Origin: an uncultured Lachnospiraceae bacterium
GTDB taxonomy: Bacteria > Bacillota > Clostridia > Lachnospirales > Lachnospiraceae
Reading direction: 5' to 3'
Length of the DNA stretch: 43,747 nt
Assembly: GCA_910577785.1 (NCBI GenBank)
Contig: CAJTNT010000032.1
Coordinates: 1 to 43,747, forward strand
Positions 8,662 through 15,746 of this stretch are shown here, piece after piece. Numbering within the stretch: position 1 is the first letter of the stretch; each line of letters begins with the position of its first letter. Both the position numbers and the translations under genes were made by a program. The notes beneath the pieces were generated by a model that was not told where the DNA came from, made no database searches, and saw nothing but the letters and a program-made list of their open reading frames with translations.

Positions 8662-8901
8662 TTATACTATAATAATTATGGGAAAAAAAATCAAGGGGTT
8701 TCGGCTTTTTTCGTGTATTTTTATGGAAACACAGGAAGGGATTCCGACAGAGGGGGGATGGAAATGCGGAAGGAGGGCTTTTTCTTGTTGCCGCAGAAGG
8801 CAACGGCCTTCTGGGAAGCCGCAGGGGCAGTCCTTGGCAGGGTTGACTGTCATTTCAACGTCTCTGGTATAATGGGCATATGCGATATCCATATTCACCA
8901 T
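8662..8901 (-). CDS. Possible small protein upstream of nifJ (uncertain)
   Basis: A 79-codon frame starts two bases after the likely start site of a good minus-strand promoter and ends inside the nifJ promoter. Its first half (MDIAYAHYTRDVEM, then CPCGFPEGRC) looks protein-like with a CxC pair. The second half is low quality and overlaps regulatory DNA. There is no ribosome binding site, so translation would be leaderless. The transcript may instead be a non-coding RNA: 8797-8816 can form CAGAAGGC/GCCTTCTG with an AACG loop. I recognise no family. Confidence 0.2.
   Translation of the reverse strand: MVNMDIAYAHYTRDVEMTVNPAKDCPCGFPEGRCLLRQQEKALLPHFHPPSVGIPSCVSIKIHEKSRNPLIFFPIIIIV
8666..8694 (-). 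promoter_or_regulatory. nifJ promoter
   Basis: Minus-strand TTGATT (8689-8694), 17-base spacer, TATAGT (8666-8671). The spacer begins with a run of T. Transcription would start near 8659. Confidence 0.7.
8843..8873 (+). promoter_or_regulatory. Candidate upstream promoter toward the ABC-F gene
   Basis: TTGACT (8843-8848) and a perfect TATAAT (8868-8873) with TGG before it are separated by 19 bases. The spacing is long, but the extended -10 may compensate. It overlaps the divergent transcript described at 8910-8938. Confidence 0.35.
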
Positions 8902-8909
8902 GCCTTTTG

Positions 8910-8938
8910 ATTATAGCATTCCAGTTTGGCTATTACAA
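8910..8938 (-). promoter_or_regulatory. Leftward promoter in the nifJ/ABC-F gap
   Basis: Minus-strand TTGTAA (8933-8938), 17-base spacer, perfect TATAAT (8910-8915) preceded by TGC (extended -10). It would start a transcript near 8903 running toward nifJ across the plus-strand promoter candidate at 8843-8873. No convincing gene follows it. Confidence 0.5.
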
Positions 8939-8972
8939 GTATTTTCCACGGAGAAATTTTTTCAAATTTTCC

Positions 8973-9000
8973 TTGCAAAATAGCAGATTTCCTGTAAAAT
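8973..9000 (+). promoter_or_regulatory. Promoter of the ABC-F gene
   Basis: TTGCAA (8973-8978), 16-base spacer, TAAAAT (8995-9000). It lies 95 bases before the chosen ATG at 9095 and is the nearest good promoter to it. Confidence 0.5.
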
Positions 9001-9094
9001 AGAAAAAGATTGAGAGCGATGAAGCTACTGGGCAGCAGATGTATCTGGCGCTCCGTATAAAATGAAAAACAAGATTCAGAAAGGTGTATCAAAG

Positions 9095-10735
9095 ATGATT
9101 AGTGCAAATAATGTAACGCTGCGAATTGGCAAGAAAGCCCTATTTGAAGATGTGAATATCAAGTTTACCGAAGGGAACTGCTATGGCCTGATTGGCGCGA
9201 ATGGCGCCGGGAAGTCTACCTTCCTTAAGATCCTCAACGGCCAGCTGGAGCCCACCAAGGGCGATGTGTTCATCACGCCCGGGGAGCGGCTTTCCTTCCT
9301 CCAGCAGGATCATTTTAAGTATGATGAATTTTCCGTGCTGGATACTGTGATTATGGGCAACCAGCGGCTGTATGACATTATGAAGGAAAAAGACGCCATT
9401 TATATGAAGGAGGATTTCACAGATGAGGACGGCATCCGCGCCAGCGAACTGGAGGCAGAATTTGCCGAAATGGACGGCTGGAATGCCGAGTCGGACGCCG
9501 CGCAGCTTTTAAACGGCCTCGGCATTGAGACGGAAACGCATACCGCCCTGATGAAGGATATCCCCAGCGAGCTGAAAGTGAAAGCGCTGCTGGCGCAGGC
9601 CTTGTTTGGCAACCCAGATATCCTGCTGCTGGATGAGCCGACGAACCATCTGGACCTGGATGCCATCGCGTGGCTGGAGGAATTTCTGATTAATTTTGAA
9701 AATACTGTCATCGTAGTCTCCCATGACCGCTACTTTTTGAATAAGGTATGCACCCATACGGCGGACATCGACTATGCCAAAATCCAGCTCTATGCCGGGA
9801 ATTATGACTTCTGGTATGAGTCCAGCCAGCTCCTGATCAAGCAGATGAAGGAAGCCAACAAGAAAAAGGAAGAAAAGATCAAAGAGCTGCAGGAATTTAT
9901 TTCACGCTTCTCGGCCAATGCCTCTAAATCCAAGCAGGCTACCTCCCGGAAGCGGGCGTTAGAGAAAATCCAGCTAGACGAGATCAAGCCCTCCAGCCGT
10001 AAGTACCCCTATATTGATTTCCGGCCAAACCGTGAAATTGGCAACGAAGTGCTGACGGTGCAGAACTTAAGCAAGACGATTGACGGCGTGAAGGTGCTGG
10101 ACAATGTGTCCTTTATCATGGGGCACAATGACAAGATTGCCTTTGTCGGCAGCAATGAAGTGGCCAAGACGACCCTCTTCCAGATCCTGGCCGGGGAGAT
10201 GGAGCCGGATGAAGGGAATTACAAGTGGGGGGTTACGACCAGCCAGTCTTATTTCCCCAAGGATAATACGGCGATTTTTGACACCGACCTGCAGATTGTG
10301 GAATGGCTGACGCAGTATTCGGAGATTAAGGACGCCACTTATGTGCGTGGGTTCCTGGGCAGGATGCTGTTTGCCGGGGACGACGGCGTGAAGAAGATGA
10401 AGGTACTCTCCGGGGGCGAGAAGGTGCGGGTACTCCTGTCACGGATGATGATTATGGGCTCCAATGTGCTGATTTTAGACGAGCCGACCGACCATTTGGA
10501 CATGGAGTCCATTACGGCCCTCAACAATGGGCTGATGAAGTTCCCAGGAGTCATCCTCTTTGCCTCCCGTGACCACCAGGTCGTGCAGACAACGGCAAAC
10601 CGAATTATTGAATTCCTGCCGAATGGCACAATGATTGACAAGGTGACCACGTATGACGAATACCTCGAAAGCGATGAGATGGCACGGAAACGGCAGGTGT
10701 ACTCTACCAGCAATGCACAGGAAGAAGACGACTGA
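9095..10735 (+). CDS. ABC-F family ATPase, YbiT-like
   Basis: 546 residues: two ABC ATPase domains joined by a charged helical linker and no membrane segment, the ABC-F layout. These proteins act on the ribosome as translation factors or resistance factors. Domain 1 is canonical: Walker A GANGAGKS, Walker B LLLDEPTNHLD, H-loop VSHDRYF. Domain 2 is unusual: Walker A reads GSNEVAKTT, Walker B ILDEPTDHLD is normal, and the H-loop reads SRDHQVV with arginine where histidine is expected. The signature LSGGEKVR is present. The linker at about residues 245-300 holds many lysines. MISANN at 9095 was chosen over an ATG at 9062 because AAAGGTG precedes it and the sequence matches the family start. The short linker and absence of resistance-type extensions favour a YbiT-like housekeeping role. 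Confidence 0.9.
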   Translation: MISANNVTLRIGKKALFEDVNIKFTEGNCYGLIGANGAGKSTFLKILNGQLEPTKGDVFITPGERLSFLQQDHFKYDEFSVLDTVIMGNQRLYDIMKEKDAIYMKEDFTDEDGIRASELEAEFAEMDGWNAESDAAQLLNGLGIETETHTALMKDIPSELKVKALLAQALFGNPDILLLDEPTNHLDLDAIAWLEEFLINFENTVIVVSHDRYFLNKVCTHTADIDYAKIQLYAGNYDFWYESSQLLIKQMKEANKKKEEKIKELQEFISRFSANASKSKQATSRKRALEKIQLDEIKPSSRKYPYIDFRPNREIGNEVLTVQNLSKTIDGVKVLDNVSFIMGHNDKIAFVGSNEVAKTTLFQILAGEMEPDEGNYKWGVTTSQSYFPKDNTAIFDTDLQIVEWLTQYSEIKDATYVRGFLGRMLFAGDDGVKKMKVLSGGEKVRVLLSRMMIMGSNVLILDEPTDHLDMESITALNNGLMKFPGVILFASRDHQVVQTTANRIIEFLPNGTMIDKVTTYDEYLESDEMARKRQVYSTSNAQEEDD

Positions 10736-10757
10736 ATGGCAGAAAAGACAGGATGAA

Positions 10758-10868
10758 ATGGCCGACATATCTATTTCTGACCTTACAAAAGCAATACAAA
10801 ATTATAATTGCGGAAATACTCAGCTTATCCATAAAACTCTTGCCGAACTGGAAGAAATGGAGACATAA
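10758..10868 (+). CDS. Possible 36-residue small protein after the ABC-F gene
   Basis: A short frame (starts MADISISDLTKAIQNY, ends ELEEMET) follows the ABC-F stop by 22 bases, with a weak AGGAT upstream, and ends just before a strong terminator. It is mostly predicted helix with an acidic end. It could be a genuine small gene, or the N-terminal scrap of a gene lost when the neighbouring RhuM gene was cut. I recognise no family. Confidence 0.3.
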   Translation: MADISISDLTKAIQNYNCGNTQLIHKTLAELEEMET

Positions 10869-10887
10869 TTATGATTAAACTCACATT

Positions 10888-10924
10888 AGGAAAGAATCCT
10901 GCTATGCAGGATTCTTTCCTGTTT
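10888..10924. terminator. Strong hairpin terminator between convergent genes
   Basis: Perfect 15-base-pair stem (10888-10902 with 10906-10920) and a 3-base TAT loop, followed by GTTT on the plus strand. It probably ends the ABC-F unit and may also stop leftward transcription of the RhuM gene, whose stop codon lies immediately to the right. Confidence 0.8.
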
Positions 10925-10925
10925 A

Positions 10926-11621
10926 TCAATTTGATGTACCGTTTTCCTTCCCACTGAACACACTCCCATCCGGCGCATCCTTCCAGGTTGTCAAACCCAT
11001 AGCTGGTTTTTCTGAATCTGCACGCTCAAATATTAATTCTGCCGCTGTCTTTCCTGTAACTGCAAAATGAAGTTTATTTTGGACAAAAGCATAAAAGTTC
11101 TTTGTAATCTCACTATTTTTATCGTAATCATAACTACATTGCTCAAATATATCTGTGATTTTCTGATATGCCCTGCGTTCACTTGCCCTGATTTCCCGGA
11201 TACGTTCCAGTAATTCATCAAAATAATCTATTCCAAAGGGCTTTCCATTTTTCAACATATCATCATTTAATACAAACCCCTTAATAATATATTCTTTTAA
11301 GGTTTTCGTTGCCCACTGCCGAAATCGAGTAGCTTTTTTTGAATTTACACGATATCCTACAGCAATAATCGCATCCAGATTAAAACATGTTACTTTTCGG
11401 CTAACATTTCTTCCACCTTCATTTTGAACTACCGAGAAAAACTCGGTAGTTGCTTCTACATCTAATTCTTCCTCTTTATAAATATTTTTTAAATGTAACG
11501 AAATATTATCTGATGTACAATCAAATAATTCTGCCATTACTCTTTGTGTCATCCAAAATGTTTCTTCTTTAAAAATGACATTCACATAAACATTTTTATC
11601 CTCTAACTGATATAATCTCAT
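10926..11621 (-). pseudogene. RhuM-family protein, truncated at the C terminus
   Basis: 231 residues that match the first two thirds of the RhuM family. Features are ETFWMTQRVMAELFDCTSDN (DNA-binding-like start), EGGRNVSRKVTCFNLDAIIAVGYRVNS, and AVTGKTAAELIFERAD. From memory, full members are about 330 residues and continue after GLTTWK into a segment resembling KxDVxIAKNYL. Here the frame stops 18 residues after GLTTWK and no continuation was found in the other frames before the terminator. The loss therefore looks like a deletion. The ATG at 11621 has AGGAG only one base away; a start at 11657 is possible but has no ribosome binding site. Base composition is AT-rich compared with the flanking housekeeping genes, suggesting transfer. 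RhuM genes often accompany defence or mobile islands; function not established. Confidence 0.75.
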
Positions 11622-11670
11622 GCTCCTGCATAGCCCGCCCCTCCAAATTATAAACATAATATTTTTGCCA

Positions 11671-11694
11671 TAAATAAATAAATAAATAAATAAA
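11671..11694. repeat. Tetranucleotide microsatellite (TAAA)6
   Basis: Six perfect TAAA units lie 14 bases upstream of the longest RhuM frame and are followed by TGAATGA. A minus-strand frame from an ATG at 11796 reads through the repeat (HSFIYLFIYL) one frame away from RhuM, so gain or loss of one unit could join them. Slipped-strand variation is possible but unproven. Confidence 0.85.
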
Positions 11695-11713
11695 TGAATG
11701 ACGATGAACGGAC

Positions 11714-11745
11714 GCCGGTTTGGGGGACGGCTCCCCCGAACCGGC
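11714..11745. repeat. Strong GC-rich stem-loop between RhuM and the BIG2/GLUG gene
   Basis: GCCGGTT, one base, GGGGG pairs with CCCCC, one base, AACCGGC around a 6-base loop. It is very GC-rich in an AT-rich gap. There is no T-tract, so it is not a typical terminator; it could be a transcript-end protector or an insertion relic. Confidence 0.6.
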
Positions 11746-11764
11746 TGGCATTGGCAACGATAGG

Positions 11765-11895
11765 CTCTTAATGTGCAATGCTTTTATTTCATGCATAATC
11801 TCTTTGTTTATTGTACAATGTTTTGTTTCGCGTACAATTCCTTATTTAGCACACGATTCCTTTATTTAGCGTACAATGCCTTTGTTTTCGTATAC
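11765..11895. repeat. Seven degenerate 19-21 bp tandem repeats across a gene end
   Basis: Read on the minus strand, units begin at 11895, 11874, 11854, 11835, 11816, 11796 and 11776 (partial), with a consensus close to GTACGCTAAATAAAGGCATT. The first unit encodes VYENKGI, the end of the secreted protein, and the second supplies its TAA stop. The stop therefore lies within the repeat array. Confidence 0.75.
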
Positions 11896-13305
11896 ACCGT
11901 TTGCTTTTGCAGTGCAGCCGCTGGAGTAACAGTTGGAGATATTACCCTCATTGAGTTCGCAGATGCCTGCGGTTCGTTCCTCATGCACTCTGCAATTAAC
12001 GTCGCTAACTGTTTCCGCTTCCATACTGCAATTTAATGCGCCGCAATTGGAAGTCTTTCCTGTATTCCAACGCACTACTCCTGCTGAACGCACATATCCC
12101 CAGCTAACGCTCCCAAGCATGGAAACAGAGCTTGCTTTCGAATCCATAAAACTCCCATGATTATCTACCAATAATGCGCTAGAATAAACATCCCCATTGC
12201 CATAATGTGTAAGGTGTATATTCCCCCCTGTAACCGTACAGTTTGTTACCGTCCCTTTTTCATAATTAACAAATCCCAGCATTCCTCCACAGTCACTTCC
12301 CGTCATATAACAATCTTTGACAACACAATGGCTCACTTTCCCATGGTTTGTATAGAACAGGATTCCATTCCGCTGCTTTCCAATCAGGTCTATCTTTTCC
12401 AAAGTGATTTTTTTCAGCGTGCCTTTCTCCCCGATGCCGCCAAATAACGCCATGTTCTCCTTACTGCTGTCCTGCATGATGATATTTTTGATTACAAAGC
12501 CGTTCCCGTCATAGGTTCCGTTAAAGGGGTTGTCCTCGGAATAAATACCGGAAATCTTCTCTACGCCTTTTCCGTCGATGTTCGCAGTCTGTTTGAAATA
12601 GCAGCCGTTGTATTTGGCTACGGCCAGGAACTGCTTCAGGGTTGCCACCCGGAAGGGGTTGGTCTTGCTGCCGGTGCCGCCTGCAAATTCATTTTTGCGC
12701 ACGATTAAGCCCTGGGAGGACTTCTGTATGCTGCCTGCCTTGACGACTGCGGTATAGGTGCCTGGGGCTACCGCTTTGCCGTTCCTTTTGCCGTTCCATA
12801 CGATATTGTAGGTTTTATTTGCCTTGCAGGACTTGATGGTCTTTTTGTATACGACAGAGCCGCTGCTGGATTTCACAGAGACGGCGACATTTACGGACGG
12901 GTTCCCAAGGGAAAAGCTGATTTCCGCATTGGAGCTGCCCTGGATGAACGTGCCTTTATCCACGGTTTGGAACTTTAGGCTTTTTATTTTGGCGTCTGCA
13001 TTTACTGTAACGTTGCAGGTGTAGGTTTTCTTATTTACCTTGGCTTTGATCTTGGCCTTGCCGGGCGCTTTTGCTTTGACCACGCCTTTGCTGGATACGG
13101 TTGCTACGCTTTTCTTGGTGCTTGACCATTTGGCCTTGGCCTTTGTGCCTTTGATTTTCAGGGTATAGGTCTTGCCTATGGACAGCTTGAGATTTGTTTT
13201 ATTCAGCTGTACGCTTGCCGCATCTGCTGAAATAGGCAGCAGGCAGAGAAGAAGCATCAGGGTGATGCCTAAGAAACATTTCCGAAATCCTTTTTTACTT
13301 TTCAT
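11866..13305 (-). CDS. Secreted protein with BIG2 domain and GLUG-type beta-helix
   Basis: 479 residues. A signal peptide (about 1-29, ending ADA/A) leads a BIG2-like Ig domain (about 30-105: VATVSSKGVVKAKAPGKAKI). Next is a FlgD-type Ig domain (about 115-205: YNIVWNGKRNGKAVAPGTYT). A right-handed beta-helix region with GLUG-like turns follows to the end (FNGTYDGNGFVIKNI, CGGMLGFVNYEKGTVTNC, AGICELNEGNISNCYSSG). The last residues run into a 20-bp repeat array and the protein ends in mid-pattern, so it may be shorter than its ancestor. The ATG has GGATGGGGG upstream. No sortase or other anchor motif is visible. A surface or secreted adhesive or matrix role is likely; the ligand is unknown. Confidence 0.8.
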   Translation of the reverse strand: MKSKKGFRKCFLGITLMLLLCLLPISADAASVQLNKTNLKLSIGKTYTLKIKGTKAKAKWSSTKKSVATVSSKGVVKAKAPGKAKIKAKVNKKTYTCNVTVNADAKIKSLKFQTVDKGTFIQGSSNAEISFSLGNPSVNVAVSVKSSSGSVVYKKTIKSCKANKTYNIVWNGKRNGKAVAPGTYTAVVKAGSIQKSSQGLIVRKNEFAGGTGSKTNPFRVATLKQFLAVAKYNGCYFKQTANIDGKGVEKISGIYSEDNPFNGTYDGNGFVIKNIIMQDSSKENMALFGGIGEKGTLKKITLEKIDLIGKQRNGILFYTNHGKVSHCVVKDCYMTGSDCGGMLGFVNYEKGTVTNCTVTGGNIHLTHYGNGDVYSSALLVDNHGSFMDSKASSVSMLGSVSWGYVRSAGVVRWNTGKTSNCGALNCSMEAETVSDVNCRVHEERTAGICELNEGNISNCYSSGCTAKANGVYENKGIVR

Positions 13306-13400
13306 GATCCCCCATCCTTTCCTTTTAAAGTTAGTGTTTGGTTACGTGTTACTACTTCATTTGATTTTATTATGTTATCATTGCAATGCAATTGCACTAC

Positions 13401-13447
13401 AATTGTTGAACAATTAAAATTATATCACAGGCAAGGGTTGATTTCAA
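13401..13447 (-). promoter_or_regulatory. Promoter and operator-like palindrome of the BIG2/GLUG gene
   Basis: Minus-strand TTGAAA (13442-13447), 17-base spacer, TATAAT (13419-13424). A perfect palindrome, AATTGTT-G-AACAATT (13401-13415), covers the predicted transcription start and could be a repressor site. The leader is about 107 bases. Confidence 0.6.
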
Positions 13448-13632
13448 TTCTTAAAAAATATTTGGAGTCTTGCCGCCGCAAAAATGGTTACCTTTCACGG
13501 GGTGGTGAATTTCCCATTATGCAAAGAAGAGTAGCAGATTCTGTTCCATAGTGGAGGAAGCAACCGTTGAGCCACTTTTCCCCACCCCATGATAAGTAAT
13601 CGGTGGACTTTGATGATTAAGCCATGGTCTGA
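13448..13632. other. Gap without a recognised gene
   Basis: Between the BIG2/GLUG promoter and the MITE no frame with a ribosome binding site, promoter or hairpin was convincing. The 9-base target site ATGGTCTGA (13624-13632) of the MITE ends this stretch. Confidence 0.5.
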
Positions 13633-13961
13633 GATAGTGTAACTTTACCTGGGGAATTTATAAAAATAAATAGTGCAGAACACTCGTTTTTATGATACAG
13701 TATTTATAAAGCATAGATGACAGGAAATGTAACACTTCTCAACTTGTAGCGGAGGAAAGGAAATGCTGCATAAAGAAACCCTAAAGGAACGCCAGTACTT
13801 AACGAGGTGTTTTCGAGCTTAGTACTGCTGCGTTCCGATCGGAGCGGGAACGCGTTTCTGTTGCAGCCTTTCCCTTCCGCAACGGTTCGTATGGCCATTT
13901 TTACTTCTCTATCCTATTAATAAATCCTTTCATAAGAATCCCCAGGTAAAGTTACACTATC
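13633..13961. mobile_element. 329-bp MITE with 23-bp inverted ends and 9-bp target duplication
   Basis: The ends 13633-13655 and 13939-13961 are perfect 23-base inverted repeats beginning GATAGTGTAACTTTACC. The sequence ATGGTCTGA directly flanks both sides (13624-13632 and 13962-13970), a 9-base target duplication that shows recent transposition. The interior has no credible gene but is itself foldable. GGAACGC plus AGTACT near 13791-13804 pair with AGTACT plus GCGTTCC near 13820-13837, and the TGCAGCC region near 13863 is complementary to sequence near 13750. It needs a transposase in trans. The 8-9 base duplication and GATA..GTAA ends fit the IS256/Mutator-like group, by inference. It sits 17 bases upstream of the toxin-antitoxin -35 box. 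Confidence 0.88.
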
Positions 13962-13978
13962 ATGGTCTGATTTGCCCC

Positions 13979-14007
13979 TTGAAAGCATAGACATAAGATG
14001 ATATAAT
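13979..14007 (+). promoter_or_regulatory. Promoter of the toxin-antitoxin operon
   Basis: TTGAAA (13979-13984), 17-base spacer, perfect TATAAT (14002-14007). It is 30 bases before the antitoxin ATG. The MITE with its target duplication ends at 13970, directly upstream. Confidence 0.75.
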
Positions 14008-14036
14008 ATGTCTATAAAATGAATGGAGGGATTACT

Positions 14037-14321
14037 ATGCTGTCATTACAAGAAACCATTCGGCCATCCGCAGATTTGAGGAACCATTACAATGAAATAT
14101 CCAAACAATGCAGGGAAGATAATACCGTGGTCATCATAACGGTGAATGGGCGGGGGGATACCGTTTCATTAGCTTATGAGGAATATAAACGGATGAAAGC
14201 CCGCATTGAACTTCTGGAAATTCTGGCCGAAGCAGAAAATGATGCAGAAAATGGAAGGGTCGCGCCTATCTCTGAGACCTTTGACGACTTGAGAAATATA
14301 CTACGGGAGGACTTAATTTGA
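14037..14321 (+). CDS. Phd/YefM-family antitoxin
   Basis: 94 residues. The N-terminal half resembles the Phd/YefM DNA-binding fold (RPSADLRNHYNEISKQC, then VVIITVNGRGDTVSLAYEEYKRM), and an acidic, probably flexible tail would wrap the toxin. The ATG at 14037 has GGAGGG seven bases upstream and was preferred to an in-frame ATG at 14019. It overlaps the toxin gene by 4 bases. As in the family, it should neutralise the toxin and repress its own promoter. Confidence 0.88.
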   Translation: MLSLQETIRPSADLRNHYNEISKQCREDNTVVIITVNGRGDTVSLAYEEYKRMKARIELLEILAEAENDAENGRVAPISETFDDLRNILREDLI

Positions 14322-14635
14322 AATATCGTATCATTCGGACAGATCTAGCAGATTCCCAAATCAGAAGCATCATTTTGTACATTGCGGAAAAATTCGGTAA
14401 TACGGTAGCGGTTCAGAAATTGGATGCTTTGGAAAAGAAAATCCTTGCTTTAGGTGATAACCCTAGCATTGGAAGCGAACCAAGGTATCCTGCATTAAAG
14501 AGGCAAGGATACAAAGTATTGATTTTGGAAAAAAATTTAGTTTTCTATAAAGTGAATGAACACCAAAAAGAAATAACCATACATGCAGTCGTGGATCAAA
14601 GGCAGGACTATCTAAACATTCTCCGTGGGCTATAA
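14318..14635 (+). CDS. RelE/ParE-family toxin
   Basis: 105 residues with the RelE/ParE layout. Two N-terminal helices (DLADSQIRSIILYIAEKFGN, then QKLDALEKKILAL) precede the beta-sheet core (GYKVLILEKNLVFYKVNEHQKEITIHAVVDQRQDY). The start is a TTG overlapping the antitoxin TGA, with GGGAGG seven bases upstream, so it depends on translational coupling. Which target it attacks (ribosome-bound mRNA or gyrase) cannot be told from the sequence. The pair looks intact. Confidence 0.87.
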   Translation: MKYRIIRTDLADSQIRSIILYIAEKFGNTVAVQKLDALEKKILALGDNPSIGSEPRYPALKRQGYKVLILEKNLVFYKVNEHQKEITIHAVVDQRQDYLNILRGL

Positions 14636-14780
14636 AGAAAATCGACTTTAACATTGATAGAAACAAAATGTAACATTTGATGATGAAATCTGCCAGGAAA
14701 CCGGGGCGATATTTAGGAATATGTCAAATCCATTTAAACCGCCCCTCATTCCTAACGGGATTCCCATTCCTATACTTCTT

Positions 14781-14837
14781 TTGTTACCAAAAACTTCTAT
14801 ATAATACCAAAATCGTCTATACACCAAAAGCTTCTAT
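14781..14837. repeat. Three degenerate 20-bp tandem repeats at the pgeF stop codon
   Basis: Units 14781-14800, 14801-14820 and 14821-14837 share ACCAAAA-n-C-TCTAT. On the minus strand each begins TAG, and the first TAG is the pgeF stop codon. The arrangement resembles the array at 11765-11895, although the unit sequences differ. Confidence 0.65.
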
Positions 14838-15688
14838 TCCGCCAGGCATAGAAACGCCCCCAGATTCCCCCTCTTCCCCTGCGTTGCGCGGTGGGAAAAG
14901 AGAAGCTTTGGGTGGCAGCAGGTACAGAGGTTTGTCACTGCGATATGCCCCGGCCTTACGCCTGCGTCCAGAAGCACCCGCTCATTGGCGCGCCAGAGGT
15001 CCAGCTGGTATTTGCCATTCCCCTTATCCTCTAGGAGTTCCCCTTCATAGTCGGGAAATTCTTTGGCAAAGGCCTCCGCCACATCCCCACTGACCTCATA
15101 GCACCCCTGGCAGATGGAAGGCCCGATGGCGCAGACAACGTCCTGGGGATCTGTCTGGTATTCCGTATGCATTGCCTCTAAGGTTTTCTTTCCGATGCGC
15201 CCCACAGTCCCCCGCCACCCGGAATGGGCGAGGCCGATTGCCTTATGCCTCACATCCACAAAATACAGCGGCACACAGTCTGCATAAAAGGCAGACAGCA
15301 CGATTCCCGGCTCATTGGTAATCAATCCGTCCACGTCCGTATAGCCCCGCTCCCTGGTCAGTCCTTTGCCAGCATCTTCCCTGCCGACACGCCTGACGTT
15401 GGTGGTATGTGTCTGTTCTGTAAACACAAAATTCCCATACTCCACCCCCAGAGCCTTAGAAACCCGCCGGAAATTCTCCCTTACCGCCTCCGGGTCGTCC
15501 CCCCTGGTAAAGCTGAGGTTCAGGCTCTCAAAAATCCCCTTGCTGACGCCCCCCTGCCTTGTGGTAAAGCAATGCTTCACAATTCCTGTCTCTTCCAACA
15601 GCGGAAAGTACAGATAGGGGAAATCATTCCCTCCTGCCTTCCCTTCCCTTAAAATAGGCATCTGCCCTAACGTTTCCATCTGTCCCAT
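14834..15688 (-). CDS. pgeF: Peptidoglycan editing factor / purine nucleoside phosphorylase-like (YfiH, laccase domain)
   Basis: 284 residues of the YfiH/PgeF family. These cytoplasmic zinc enzymes edit peptidoglycan precursors and, in characterised members, act on purine nucleosides. Family marks are FTTRQGGVS, SAFYADCVPL, the GLAHSGWRGTV histidine, and the cysteine in AIGPSICQGCYEV. The end, VTNLCTCCHPKLLFSHRATQ, is also typical. The ATG follows AGGAAAGGAT. It lies 58 bases after the ABC ATPase gene and is probably the last gene of the long rplS-led gene set. Confidence 0.93.
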   Translation of the reverse strand: MGQMETLGQMPILREGKAGGNDFPYLYFPLLEETGIVKHCFTTRQGGVSKGIFESLNLSFTRGDDPEAVRENFRRVSKALGVEYGNFVFTEQTHTTNVRRVGREDAGKGLTRERGYTDVDGLITNEPGIVLSAFYADCVPLYFVDVRHKAIGLAHSGWRGTVGRIGKKTLEAMHTEYQTDPQDVVCAIGPSICQGCYEVSGDVAEAFAKEFPDYEGELLEDKGNGKYQLDLWRANERVLLDAGVRPGHIAVTNLCTCCHPKLLFSHRATQGKRGNLGAFLCLAE

Positions 15689-15746
15689 AATTTATCCTTT
15701 CCTGCTGCCTGTTCTTCCCCGCCTTATATTTTTTCCTTAGCCAATA

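Noticed and set aside
10926..11621. Frameshifted rather than deleted C terminus of RhuM
   Set aside because: The other two frames up to the terminator do not contain the missing family segment.
11765..11895. CRISPR array
   Set aside because: The units are contiguous and degenerate with no unique spacers and no cas genes nearby, so this is a tandem repeat.
13704..13898. 64-codon minus-strand frame inside the MITE
   Set aside because: No ribosome binding site and its sequence follows the foldable repeats of the element.
14703..14745. GGGGCG/CGCCCC hairpin between relE and pgeF
   Set aside because: Only six base pairs with a loop over 30 bases and no T-tract; too weak to call a terminator.
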